DNA from: Clostridiales bacterium UBA7011
Lineage (GTDB): Bacteria; Bacillota; Clostridia; Oscillospirales; Butyricicoccaceae
NCBI GenBank assembly: GCA_002449635.1
Contig: DJXF01000005.1
Coordinates: 366-18,648, forward strand
Direction: 5' to 3'
Length of the DNA stretch: 18,283 bases
The stretch's first letter is position 1. Each line of letters starts with the position of its first letter. The notes below the pieces were generated by a model. That model had not been told where the DNA came from, searched no databases, and saw only the letters and a program-made list of their open reading frames with translations. Of this stretch, positions 6,246 to 13,045 are shown piece by piece. The translations under genes and the position numbers were made by a program.

Positions 6246-7319
6246 TCAGGGACGATACGCTGCGGTTTTTTCTGTATTCTCTTCACTGTACTCGATCTCC
6301 TTGGAATACAGCACACACAGCGCAATCTGTCGGGAATGCGAAAGTGTCCCGGCTTGCAGCCATGTCCCGATGCCTGCCAGCTGAATCATGCATGTGCTCG
6401 TCAGTGCGAGACAGACTCGGCTCAGCAGGGCACCGTCCGTTCTCGCTTTCATAAAATGGCGAAATAGGAAATAGCAAAGCAGACGGTCATATTCTTTGCT
6501 GTTTTCCGCATGGTACGCCAGAAATGCCGCACGATGCGCGATGATTTGGGGGATATCTGCGCGAAGCCGGACAAGCATAGAACGCCAGGAATTGTCGTTG
6601 ATTTCCAGAGAGAGAAAGAAATCAACCAGACGATAAAGCTGTTCCGGCTGCCAGAAACGCGCAGACCAGTCTTCGGAGGTGTCCGGCTGCCGCGGGGGCA
6701 GGGTGAGAAGTGCCTCAAATTCCTGCTGCATGACCTGCGCGCTGCGGTATAGATGATCGATTTTCGCATCGAAATGATCGGCAGGGTCACAGGAGATGTG
6801 CAGCAGATGTTCGCGCATGGAAAACAGATGCCGCTCCATTGCCTTTTCCAGCAGGAGATCGGGAGAAAACGAGGTCTCATCCTGCCAGTCGATATCGCGC
6901 ACGGCAAATTCCGGCTGCGCTGCGGGCTGCAGAATCAACTCGGCCGCGGCCTCACAGCACAGACCGATACCGGCTTCCATGCCGTCTGAAAACCAGTCGT
7001 AATAGCGCGGATGATCGCGGCAGATCTGGCACAGCTGTTTTTCTCCGAGTGTGAGATAGACATCACACAGATTCTGTTCATTCAAAAATGGACAGCGTTC
7101 GTGTTCGTCGAGAATAAAATGAGCCGATTGGTCCAATCCTTCAGAGGGGACCGCAATCGACCGCTGCAGTCGTTCGCCGAATCTTCCGCCGACCTGCAAA
7201 TAGCGCTGAAGCGTATCATCATCAATGTCAATTTCCCACCCGATGCAGCAGGTATCGCTGCACGCCGATGCAGTGCAGCGGAAGCGCTCGTAATACGATG
7301 GGGTACGCAAATAGCCCAT
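6246..7319 (-). CDS. FliB-like cysteine-cluster protein (flagellin lysine-N-methylase family)
   Basis: A 357-residue protein of the family annotated as flagellin lysine-N-methylase (FliB). The N-terminal half carries the family's cysteine cluster: C15, C20, C24 and C25 in CTASACSDTCCIGW, then CPFL, NLCDVY, QLCQICRDHPR and LCCEAA, a pattern expected to bind an Fe-S cluster or other metal. The C-terminal half is helical without clear motifs. FliB in Salmonella methylates flagellin, but homologues are widespread in bacteria without flagella and their role there is unknown; no flagellar gene is in this window. The ATG at 7319 is preceded by AAAGGAGG (complement of 7326-7333), which overlaps the stop codon of the upstream HD-Nudix gene, so the two are translationally close and almost certainly one operon. 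Confidence 0.85.
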   Translation of the reverse strand: MGYLRTPSYYERFRCTASACSDTCCIGWEIDIDDDTLQRYLQVGGRFGERLQRSIAVPSEGLDQSAHFILDEHERCPFLNEQNLCDVYLTLGEKQLCQICRDHPRYYDWFSDGMEAGIGLCCEAAAELILQPAAQPEFAVRDIDWQDETSFSPDLLLEKAMERHLFSMREHLLHISCDPADHFDAKIDHLYRSAQVMQQEFEALLTLPPRQPDTSEDWSARFWQPEQLYRLVDFFLSLEINDNSWRSMLVRLRADIPQIIAHRAAFLAYHAENSKEYDRLLCYFLFRHFMKARTDGALLSRVCLALTSTCMIQLAGIGTWLQAGTLSHSRQIALCVLYSKEIEYSEENTEKTAAYRP

Positions 7320-7331
7320 GGATTGCCTCCT

Positions 7332-8135
7332 TTATCGATACTGCTGACGAATGCGCGCGAGGATCTCCACATCCGCCGGACAAAATTCATAGCTGTCCGT
7401 TTCCTCCGGTGAAATCCAGCGCATCGCATGATGCTCCAGCAGCTGCGGGGTTCCCTCGGAAATCTTGGCGTGGAACAGCGTCAGATGTACCGTGAGGTCG
7501 GGATAGAGGTGTGTGACCTCGGTGAACGGGCTGCCGACGGAGATCGTGATGTCCAGCTCCTCCTGACATTCGCGCACAAGTGCCTGCTGCATGGTTTCGC
7601 CCGGCTCGACTTTGCCGCCGACAAATTCCCAGAGCAGACCGCGGGCTTTGTCTGCGGGACGCTGACAGATCAGAAAGCGGTTGTCCTGCCAAATCAGTGC
7701 CGCGACGACCTCTGTTGTGCGCAAAATACGGATGGCGCGCTGATATTTTTCTGCGCGTGCACGCGCGGCTGCATCCACCTGGTCCAGGCGGGACAAATCA
7801 CTGTTGTGTGCCAGATCAGCGAGTTTGACCGCAACGGCGCCGCGATTGTCACGCAGGGCGCGGACATAGTCCGGATAGGGGACGGAGGGGTCATGCGTCA
7901 AACGGCGGACAATTTCAACGGATTCCGGCGGGAAATCCCTCAGCTGCTCCAGCGTGACATCGGTATCTTCAATGATATCGTGTAAGAGGGCGGCGACGGT
8001 TGTGATTTCATCCGGCATCTGTTCCGCCACATGCAGAACATGATGAATGTAGGGCAGGCCGCTTTTATCCGTCTGTCCGTGATGTGCGGCATAAGCGAGC
8101 TTGAGCGCACGTTTGGTATGTGGTGTATAGATCAT
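7332..8135 (-). CDS. HD hydrolase (MESH1/SpoT-like) fused to a Nudix hydrolase
   Basis: A 267-residue two-domain protein. Residues 1-139 match the small HD hydrolase fold of MESH1/RelA-SpoT: YIHHV (H32), LLHDIIEDT (H52, D53, E56, D57) and KLADLAHN (D107, N111), the metal and substrate residues of (p)ppGpp hydrolases. Residues 140-265 are a MutT-type Nudix domain; the Nudix box runs G174 to I196 with E180, R188, E189, E192 and E193, with the usual Gly replaced by D195. GLLWEFVGGKVEPGE is typical of MutT-like (d)NTP pyrophosphohydrolases. The joint activity is inferred to be cleavage of guanine nucleotides or alarmones, or sanitation of oxidised dNTPs; neither is shown. The start at 8135 has AAAGGAA about 12 nt upstream, rather far. 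It is first in an operon with the FliB-like gene. Confidence 0.9.
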   Translation of the reverse strand: MIYTPHTKRALKLAYAAHHGQTDKSGLPYIHHVLHVAEQMPDEITTVAALLHDIIEDTDVTLEQLRDFPPESVEIVRRLTHDPSVPYPDYVRALRDNRGAVAVKLADLAHNSDLSRLDQVDAAARARAEKYQRAIRILRTTEVVAALIWQDNRFLICQRPADKARGLLWEFVGGKVEPGETMQQALVRECQEELDITISVGSPFTEVTHLYPDLTVHLTLFHAKISEGTPQLLEHHAMRWISPEETDSYEFCPADVEILARIRQQYR

Positions 8136-8172
8136 GAGAATTTACGTTCCTTTACTTGGATGGATGACGCTC

Positions 8173-8226
8173 CCGGTCGATTGCGCGGTAGGGCCTTCGG
8201 CTAGGGACCGGCCTGAACCGGCCGGA
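8173..8226 (-). other. GC-rich structured leader of the HD-Nudix operon
   Basis: Within the predicted 114-nt minus-strand leader, CCGGCC and GGCCGG form a hairpin (complement of 8209-8226), while the same GGCCGGTC can instead pair with a later GACCGG (complement of 8173-8178). The two pairings exclude each other. I compared it by eye with ykkC-type and fluoride riboswitch cores and found no match. It may be a regulatory switch or just GC-rich sequence. Confidence 0.35.
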
Positions 8227-8255
8227 AAGATCGTCGTTATGCGAATTCTGTCTTT

Positions 8256-8284
8256 ATTGTATCGTGTTCCGTTTGTGATTTCAA
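8256..8284 (-). promoter_or_regulatory. Promoter of the HD-Nudix/FliB-like operon
   Basis: On the minus strand: -35 TTGAAA (complement of 8279-8284), 17-nt spacer, -10 TACAAT (complement of 8256-8261). Start near 8249. It is back-to-back with the antiporter promoter about 50 bp away. Confidence 0.7.
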
Positions 8285-8330
8285 CGGGATTAGACGTTGT
8301 TTGCTTTTTGTTTCCATTTTTGTTTCGGCG

Positions 8331-8358
8331 TTGACATTCGGGGGGATTTTGTTATAAT
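8331..8358 (+). promoter_or_regulatory. Promoter of the antiporter gene
   Basis: Both hexamers are perfect: TTGACA (8331-8336) and TATAAT (8353-8358), with a 16-nt spacer. Start is expected near 8364-8365, right at the first base-paired strand of the riboswitch. Confidence 0.9.
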
Positions 8359-8360
8359 AC

Positions 8361-8482
8361 TGTCAAAAGGGAGTAGCTGGCGTCTGCGTGACGTTTACTT
8401 TTCGTCAATACGATCTGCGGATCCGGAAAGTAATCAAATGGCGAGACTTTTGTCGCATATTCGGCAGGGGTCTTGTTTTTTT
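8361..8482 (+). promoter_or_regulatory. yybP-ykoY manganese riboswitch with terminator
   Basis: The leader of the antiporter has the conserved yybP-ykoY parts in order: CAAAAGGGAGTAGC (8364-8377), CGTCAATACGA (8403-8413), CCGGAAAG (8423-8430) and GCGAGACTTTT (8441-8451). P1 forms between CAAAAG (8364-8369) and CTTTTG (8447-8452). The same 3' strand is the start of a 12-bp terminator hairpin (8444-8455 with 8462-8473, loop CATATT, several G-U pairs), followed by TGTTTTTTT (8474-8482). Aptamer and terminator are therefore mutually exclusive. In the known class Mn2+ binding stabilises P1 and turns the gene on. Class assignment is from memory of the motif, without a covariance search. Confidence 0.85.
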
Positions 8483-8548
8483 ATGTCCTGCCGAAATTCG
8501 GCTGGCTGTAAGAAGAGCCGGTTATTGATAGAAGGAGAACGGAAAAAT

Positions 8549-9469
8549 ATGTGGAACTTTGTACTGCTCGTCCTCGGCTTCCTGATGCTTGTCAAGGGCG
8601 CGGACTGGTTTGTCGACGGTGCGGCCACACTCGCCGCAAAATTCGGCATTCCGCAGCTCGTGATCGGTCTGACCATCGTGGCCATGGGAACGAGTATGCC
8701 GGAGGCTGCGGTCAGCATTACTGCCGCGTTAAAAGGAAATGCGGGCATCACAATCGGCAATGTTATCGGCAGCAATATCTTAAACACTCTGATTATTCTC
8801 GGCCTCACGGCTGTCATCACGCGCATTTCCATTCAGGAATCGACACAAAAGATCGAGATCCCGTATATGCTGCTCGTCACACTTGCGCTCGCCGGTATGG
8901 GACTGTCCGGCGGGAGGATTGCTTTTTTTGAAGGTGTGATTTTGTGGGCGATGTTTGTTGTATACCTGCTCTATCTGTTCTATCTTGCGAAAAAAGGAAC
9001 CGCTGAGGAACCGGTGCGGACCTACATGTCCGTTCCGAAATGTCTGCTTCTGATTGTCGTTGGCGGCGCAATTGTCGTACTGGGCAGTGACTTTGCGGTC
9101 GACGGCGCAACCGGTATCGCGCGTATGATCGGACTGAGCGAACGCTTTATCGGTTTGACTATTGTTGCGCTCGGCACCTCGCTGCCGGAGCTTGTGACCT
9201 CTGTCACAGCGGCACGCAAGGGCAATGCCGATATTGCCGTCGGCAACATTGTCGGCAGTAATCTGTTTAACATTCTGTTCGTGGCGGGCACAACCGCGCT
9301 GATCACGCCGGTTGCCTTTGAGCCTGTCTTTCTCGTTGACACGCTTGTCGCAGTCGGCGGCGGGCTTCTGCTGTGGGTCGGCACATTCCGCAAACGGGAG
9401 CTGGGGCGTCCGGTTGGCATTCTCATGCTCGCGGCTTACGTGGCTTATTTTGTCCATCTGGCGTTCTGA
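8549..9469 (+). CDS. Calcium/sodium antiporter (CaCA family, YrbG-like), possible Mn2+ exporter
   Basis: A 306-residue membrane protein with about ten helices and the internal duplication of the CaCA exchangers. The two ion-binding alpha repeats are clear: GTSMPEA from G47 (E52) with GNVIGSNILN, and GTSLPEL from G209 (E214) with GNIVGSNLFN. Members exchange Ca2+ or other cations for Na+/H+ across the cytoplasmic membrane. The start at ATG 8549 begins with a membrane segment and has AAGGAGA (8532-8538) about 10-11 nt upstream; longer frames would run through the riboswitch and are rejected. The control by a yybP-ykoY element, a manganese sensor that usually governs Mn2+ efflux, suggests that this antiporter exports Mn2+ or handles Mn2+/Ca2+ stress. 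That substrate is an inference. Confidence 0.93.
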   Translation: MWNFVLLVLGFLMLVKGADWFVDGAATLAAKFGIPQLVIGLTIVAMGTSMPEAAVSITAALKGNAGITIGNVIGSNILNTLIILGLTAVITRISIQESTQKIEIPYMLLVTLALAGMGLSGGRIAFFEGVILWAMFVVYLLYLFYLAKKGTAEEPVRTYMSVPKCLLLIVVGGAIVVLGSDFAVDGATGIARMIGLSERFIGLTIVALGTSLPELVTSVTAARKGNADIAVGNIVGSNLFNILFVAGTTALITPVAFEPVFLVDTLVAVGGGLLLWVGTFRKRELGRPVGILMLAAYVAYFVHLAF

Positions 9470-9518
9470 TTGCCGCACAGCGCATCCCGCGCTGCCGAAA
9501 AAACACATACAAGATATG

Positions 9519-9564
9519 ACCGCTTTTTCAAACGCCGCAGATGGCTTGAAAGAGCGGTTTTTTT
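9519..9564 (+). terminator. Terminator of the antiporter gene
   Basis: ACCGCTTTTTCAA (9519-9531) pairs with TTGAAAGAGCGGT (9546-9558) with one G-T wobble, a 14-nt loop between, and T-run 9558-9564. The remaining bases to 9620 show only a small GCGG/CCGC hairpin. Confidence 0.85.
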
Positions 9565-9627
9565 CACATTATGCGGGTATTGCCGCCTGCCTGTTCGAGC
9601 GAGGATGCCCAGAGCCGCTTTCCCCGC

Positions 9628-9656
9628 TTGACAGAGAGGAAAAAACATGATACGCT
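9628..9656 (+). promoter_or_regulatory. Possible promoter of nadA
   Basis: TTGACA (9628-9633) is a perfect -35, but at 17-nt spacing the -10 reads TACGCT, a poor match. A CCGGT/ACCGG inverted repeat follows around 9678-9704 and could be an operator. The element is weakly supported. Confidence 0.35.
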
Positions 9657-9724
9657 GTGGAATGAAAACACATTAAACCGGTAGGAATAATTTAATACAA
9701 CCGGCAGAGCAGGAGAACATTGCT

Positions 9725-10636
9725 ATGATTCGAACGATTCAGGATGAAATTCTTCGATTGAAGAAGGAAAAGGATGTCTGTATTCTGGCCCACAGCTATC
9801 AGGCGAGAGAAATTGCAGAAATCGCGGACTTTGTCGGCGATTCGTATCAGCTGAGTGTTCAGGCGACGACAGCGCCCCAGAAGACTGTCATTCTATGCGG
9901 CGTGCGCTTTATGGCGGAAACGGTAAAGATTCTTTCGCCGGAGAAGACCGTGTATCTGGCGAATCCGATTGCGGGCTGTCCGATGGCGGAGCAGATGGAC
10001 CGCGATCTGATTTCGATGTGGAAGCGGGCCAATCCGGACTATACTGTGGTGGCATACATCAACACGACGGCAGAGCTCAAGACAATATGTGATGTATGCG
10101 TCACGTCATCCTCCGCGGTCAAGATTGTGAAAAAGCTGGACAGCAGCAAAATTGTCTTCATTCCGGACTGCAATCTGGGACAATACGTCGCAGAACAGGT
10201 GCCGGAAAAGGAGATTCAACTGCTGCAGGGCGGCTGTCCGATCCATGCGGCGGTTACGGCAAAGGATGTGGAACGGGCAAGAGCCGCGCATCCGCACGCA
10301 CTGCTGCTTGTACATCCGGAATGTGTACCGGCAGTTGTCCGACAGGCGGATTTTGTCGGTTCGACCTCCGCGATTCTGAATTACGCAAAGCAGTCGGACG
10401 CAAAGCAGTTTATCATCGGCACAGAAATCAGCATTGCAGAGCATTTGCAGTACGATTGTCCGGACAAGGAATTTTACCCGCTGAGCAAGCAGCTCATCTG
10501 TCCGAATATGAAGGCAACTACGCTGATGGATGTCCTGCATGTGCTGCAGGGACGTGCCGGAGAGGAAATCCGGATGGAGGAAGAGACCCGTCTTGCGGCA
10601 AAACACTGCATTGACAAAATGATCCGTCTGGGATAA
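9725..10636 (+). CDS. nadA: Quinolinate synthase A
   Basis: A 303-residue [4Fe-4S] enzyme that condenses iminoaspartate with dihydroxyacetone phosphate to quinolinate, in de novo NAD synthesis, cytosolic. It shows the threefold pseudo-symmetric NadA pattern: AHSYQAREIAEIADFVGDS near the N-terminus, GVRFMAETVKILSP, ANPIAGCPMA, PDCNLGQYVA and HPEC. The cluster ligands by comparison with Thermotoga NadA are C85 (AGCPM), C171 (GGCPIH) and C259 (ICPNMK). Length equals the short, non-proteobacterial form. The ATG at 9725 has AGGAG nine bases upstream. The gene is alone: nadB and nadC, its usual partners in Firmicutes, are not adjacent, so the pathway must be completed from elsewhere or is partial. 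Confidence 0.96.
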   Translation: MIRTIQDEILRLKKEKDVCILAHSYQAREIAEIADFVGDSYQLSVQATTAPQKTVILCGVRFMAETVKILSPEKTVYLANPIAGCPMAEQMDRDLISMWKRANPDYTVVAYINTTAELKTICDVCVTSSSAVKIVKKLDSSKIVFIPDCNLGQYVAEQVPEKEIQLLQGGCPIHAAVTAKDVERARAAHPHALLLVHPECVPAVVRQADFVGSTSAILNYAKQSDAKQFIIGTEISIAEHLQYDCPDKEFYPLSKQLICPNMKATTLMDVLHVLQGRAGEEIRMEEETRLAAKHCIDKMIRLG

Positions 10637-10657
10637 TATCTTTGTGAATCAGTAAAA

Positions 10658-10707
10658 CAGCTCTCCTGAACCGCGCGGGCAGTAAGTCCGGCGGAAAAGG
10701 GGAGCTG
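10658..10707 (-). terminator. Terminator between nadA and the HMA-like gene
   Basis: CAGCTCTCC (10658-10666) and GGGGAGCTG (10699-10707) form a stem with an inner CCGC/GCGG pairing. On the minus strand it is followed by TTTTAC. On the plus strand only a distant TTTT follows, so nadA may use it as well but less efficiently. Confidence 0.55.
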
Positions 10708-10714
10708 CTGCATT

Positions 10715-10960
10715 TTACTGCATGGTGTTGTATTCCATGCGGGCACCCGTAACGGAATAGCCCATACCGGACAGACAGCCGCGCAGCTGCTGGGGCGTCG
10801 TGCCGGTGTCATCAAAATCCACGGCAATTGTGTTGTTTCCGAGTCCGACGGAGACGGACAGCACCCCGTCGCAGGTTCGGTCAAGCTCCTGCTTGATGCG
10901 TTTCAAATCATGTTTTCCGTTGAGCGATCTGACGGAAAAATAAGCGCTGTGTTTGGCCAT
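10715..10960 (-). CDS. Small HMA-like ferredoxin-fold protein lacking CxxC
   Basis: An 81-residue soluble protein. The order of strands and helices (AYFSVRSL, a helix HDLKRIKQELDRT, GVLSVSVGLGNNTIAVDF, TTPQQLRGCLSGMG, YSVTGARMEY) is the beta-alpha-beta-beta-alpha-beta pattern of heavy-metal-associated (HMA) domains such as CopZ. The metal-binding CxxC that would lie after the first strand is replaced by SLNGK, so copper binding in the normal way is not expected. The start at 10960 is fixed by GAGGTGAT (complement of 10965-10972), a full anti-Shine-Dalgarno match; upstream in-frame starts run into the divergent promoter. It is divergent from the YibE/F operon across 121 bp. Function unknown; the fold call is by pattern only. 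Confidence 0.75.
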   Translation of the reverse strand: MAKHSAYFSVRSLNGKHDLKRIKQELDRTCDGVLSVSVGLGNNTIAVDFDDTGTTPQQLRGCLSGMGYSVTGARMEYNTMQ

Positions 10961-11018
10961 TGCTATCACCTCACTGTCAGTATGTCCGCACAGACACAGA
11001 TTTAACCATTTGCGTACC

Positions 11019-11047
11019 TTGACATTTTTCGGTGCAGACCATACAAT
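11019..11047 (+). promoter_or_regulatory. Promoter of the YibE/F operon
   Basis: TTGACA (11019-11024), 17-nt spacer, TACAAT (11042-11047). Start expected near 11054. The -10 overlaps an in-frame ATG at 11046, which therefore cannot be the translation start. Confidence 0.8.
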
Positions 11048-11081
11048 GAGTGAGAATACGACAGAAAAGGGGGAGATCGCT

Positions 11082-12224
11082 GTGGCCATTCCGAAAAGCA
11101 CAGCACGCGGGCACAATCTGGCGCAATACTCCCGCCGAAAAAAGGCAATTTTGCTGGCGCTTCTTCTGCTGGCCGCGGCGGCAGGCTATCTGTTTGTCAG
11201 CCATGACGACGCATGGTACGGCACAACGATTGCCGTCGTGGAGACAATAGAAACAACGCATACACAGACGCAGGCAGGAACAAGCATCGGCGAAGAAAAG
11301 TACTATGTGCAGCATATTACAGCGCACATCACCAACGGTCCGCGGAAGGGACAAACGGTCAGCCTGCCCAATCAATATTCCGATTCCGGCGTGCGCGATG
11401 AGGCATATCGCCGCGGAGACAGGTTGTTTATTCAGCCGGGCAGGGACGGGACGACAGGGAAAATCATCGAGCAGAAACGCGATACCCTCGTTTATTTGCT
11501 TGCCGCTGCGCTGCTTTTCGGCATGCTCGCCATTGCGGGGATGACAGGGCTGCTCGCCGCGCTGTCGCTGCTGGTCAATATTGCGCTTCTGACCGCCGCG
11601 CTGCTGCTCTATCAGGCGGGATGGAATCTTTTTGCGCTCACAGCCGTATTGATGGTGCTGTTTACGCTGCTGTCCCTGCTGGTGGCCAATGGATGGAACC
11701 GGTGTTCCGGTCTCTCCATTGCGGTGACTTTGCTGTCGCTCGCACTGACAGCCGGTATTTTTCTGATTGTGCGTGCGGTTTCGCCGCCGCTCCAGTATCA
11801 GATGATGGAATATACCGTGGTGCCGGACGACCTGAGTGCACTGTTTTTCTGCGAAATTCTGGTGGGCGGTCTGGGCGCCGTGATGGATGTCGCGATTTCT
11901 CTGATTTCCACAGCGGACGAGCTTCTGATTCACAACCCGAATCTCCCATACCCGCAGCTGCGCGATTCTGTGCAGGCAGTCGGGGATGACATCATGGGAA
12001 CGATGGTAAATGTCTTATTTTTTACCTATATCTGCGGCGGTCTGCCGGAAATACTGCTGATGCTGCGCAACAATCTGACCATGTCCTTTGTATGGGAATA
12101 TGTGCTGTCATTTGAGCTGGTGCGCTTTTTAACCGGTTCCATCGGACTTGTTCTCGCGATACCGGTTTCGCAGCTTGTGCTGCGCATTTGGGTCAGCAGA
12201 AGGAGGATCGAACACGATGACTAA
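11082..12224 (+). CDS. YibE/F family membrane protein (with N-terminal extracytoplasmic domain)
   Basis: A 380-residue protein of the YibE/F family (PF07907 type). A basic N-terminus and a first membrane helix (about 20-40) lead into an extracytoplasmic beta-rich domain (about 45-130, with EEKYYVQHITAHITNG and RRGDRLFIQPG), then about seven helices. Conserved family stretches include the ILVGGLGAVMDVAISLIS region and the VGDDIMGTMVNVLFF helix. The molecular role of the family is not established. GTG 11082 is chosen: AAAGGGGGAG (11066-11075) lies 6 nt upstream, while the ATG at 11046 lies inside the -10 promoter element. It overlaps the next YibE/F gene by 8 nt, so the two products are probably made together and may form one complex. 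Confidence 0.9.
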   Translation: MAIPKSTARGHNLAQYSRRKKAILLALLLLAAAAGYLFVSHDDAWYGTTIAVVETIETTHTQTQAGTSIGEEKYYVQHITAHITNGPRKGQTVSLPNQYSDSGVRDEAYRRGDRLFIQPGRDGTTGKIIEQKRDTLVYLLAAALLFGMLAIAGMTGLLAALSLLVNIALLTAALLLYQAGWNLFALTAVLMVLFTLLSLLVANGWNRCSGLSIAVTLLSLALTAGIFLIVRAVSPPLQYQMMEYTVVPDDLSALFFCEILVGGLGAVMDVAISLISTADELLIHNPNLPYPQLRDSVQAVGDDIMGTMVNVLFFTYICGGLPEILLMLRNNLTMSFVWEYVLSFELVRFLTGSIGLVLAIPVSQLVLRIWVSRRRIEHDD

Positions 12225-13002
12225 AATTCTCGGTATCATTCTTCTTGTACTCATGCTTGCAGTCGGGCGTGACCGCGGTTTGCAGGCATTTTTGACCATC
12301 CTGCTCAATATTGCCGTGCTGTTTGCCTCCGTGCTCGCGATGGTGTACGGCGCGAGTCCCCTTGCCGTCAGTGCAGCTGCCGGACTGCTGCTGACTGTCA
12401 TTATTTTGTTTTATCAGAACGGAAACAACAGCAAAACGCGCGTCGCGTTTGCAGTCATTCTGGCTGTTCTCGTCGTGACCTTTGTTATCGGTGCACTGCT
12501 CTGCGGCGCAGGGCACGCAGGCGGCTACAGCGAGGTCAAAATCAACCTCGACGAGGGACTGTTTCTGGAGGGAAATGTTGATCTGTCTATGCTGCAGATC
12601 GAAATATCCATCATTTTGCTCGGATTGCTCGGTGCAGTCAAGGACGCGGCGGTGGCGGTCACCTCTGCCGTTTATGAGGTGCATCGGAACAATCCTGCCC
12701 TGATGCCGTCGCGCCTGTTTTCATCCGGCCTGAAAATCGGCAGGCAAATCCTCGCCACAACAATGAACACGCTGTTTTTCGCCTGTGTGGGTGAATCGCT
12801 GCTGCTGTTCAACATTGTGTGCTGGTGGGGGTATTCCTTTGCGTATTTCCTCAATTCCAAGGCACTGTATCAGGTGTTCCTGTTTTCCGGAATTGCCGGA
12901 CTGGGTTGCATCAGTGCCATCCCGCTTGCTGCGTCCGGAATGGCGTTTGTTCTAAAGCTGCCTCATCGGTCGGGCAGAGCAGGGGAGCTGCATGAGGAGT
13001 GA
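12217..13002 (+). CDS. YibE/F family membrane protein (short partner)
   Basis: A 261-residue, mostly hydrophobic protein, paralogous to the gene before it but without the extracytoplasmic domain. It has about seven membrane segments and the family pattern again: EISIILLGLLGAVKDAAVAV and the GRQILATTMNTLFFACVGES helix. The ATG at 12217 overlaps the upstream gene's stop by 8 nt, with AGGAGG at 12201-12206. The tight overlap and matching family suggest a heteromeric transporter or channel, but function and substrate are unknown. Expression is from the promoter at 11019. Confidence 0.88.
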   Translation: MTKILGIILLVLMLAVGRDRGLQAFLTILLNIAVLFASVLAMVYGASPLAVSAAAGLLLTVIILFYQNGNNSKTRVAFAVILAVLVVTFVIGALLCGAGHAGGYSEVKINLDEGLFLEGNVDLSMLQIEISIILLGLLGAVKDAAVAVTSAVYEVHRNNPALMPSRLFSSGLKIGRQILATTMNTLFFACVGESLLLFNIVCWWGYSFAYFLNSKALYQVFLFSGIAGLGCISAIPLAASGMAFVLKLPHRSGRAGELHEE

Positions 13003-13045
13003 CGGAAAACGGCTGCAAAGTCAGGTCGGAAAAGAGGAGGAAAGC

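Noticed and set aside
8173..8226. A ykkC-type or fluoride riboswitch in the HD-Nudix leader
   Set aside because: A CTAGGG stretch exists on the opposite strand, but the conserved ACTGGTCCGAGAG-like block of ykkC and the core of the fluoride motif are missing, and the orientation does not fit.
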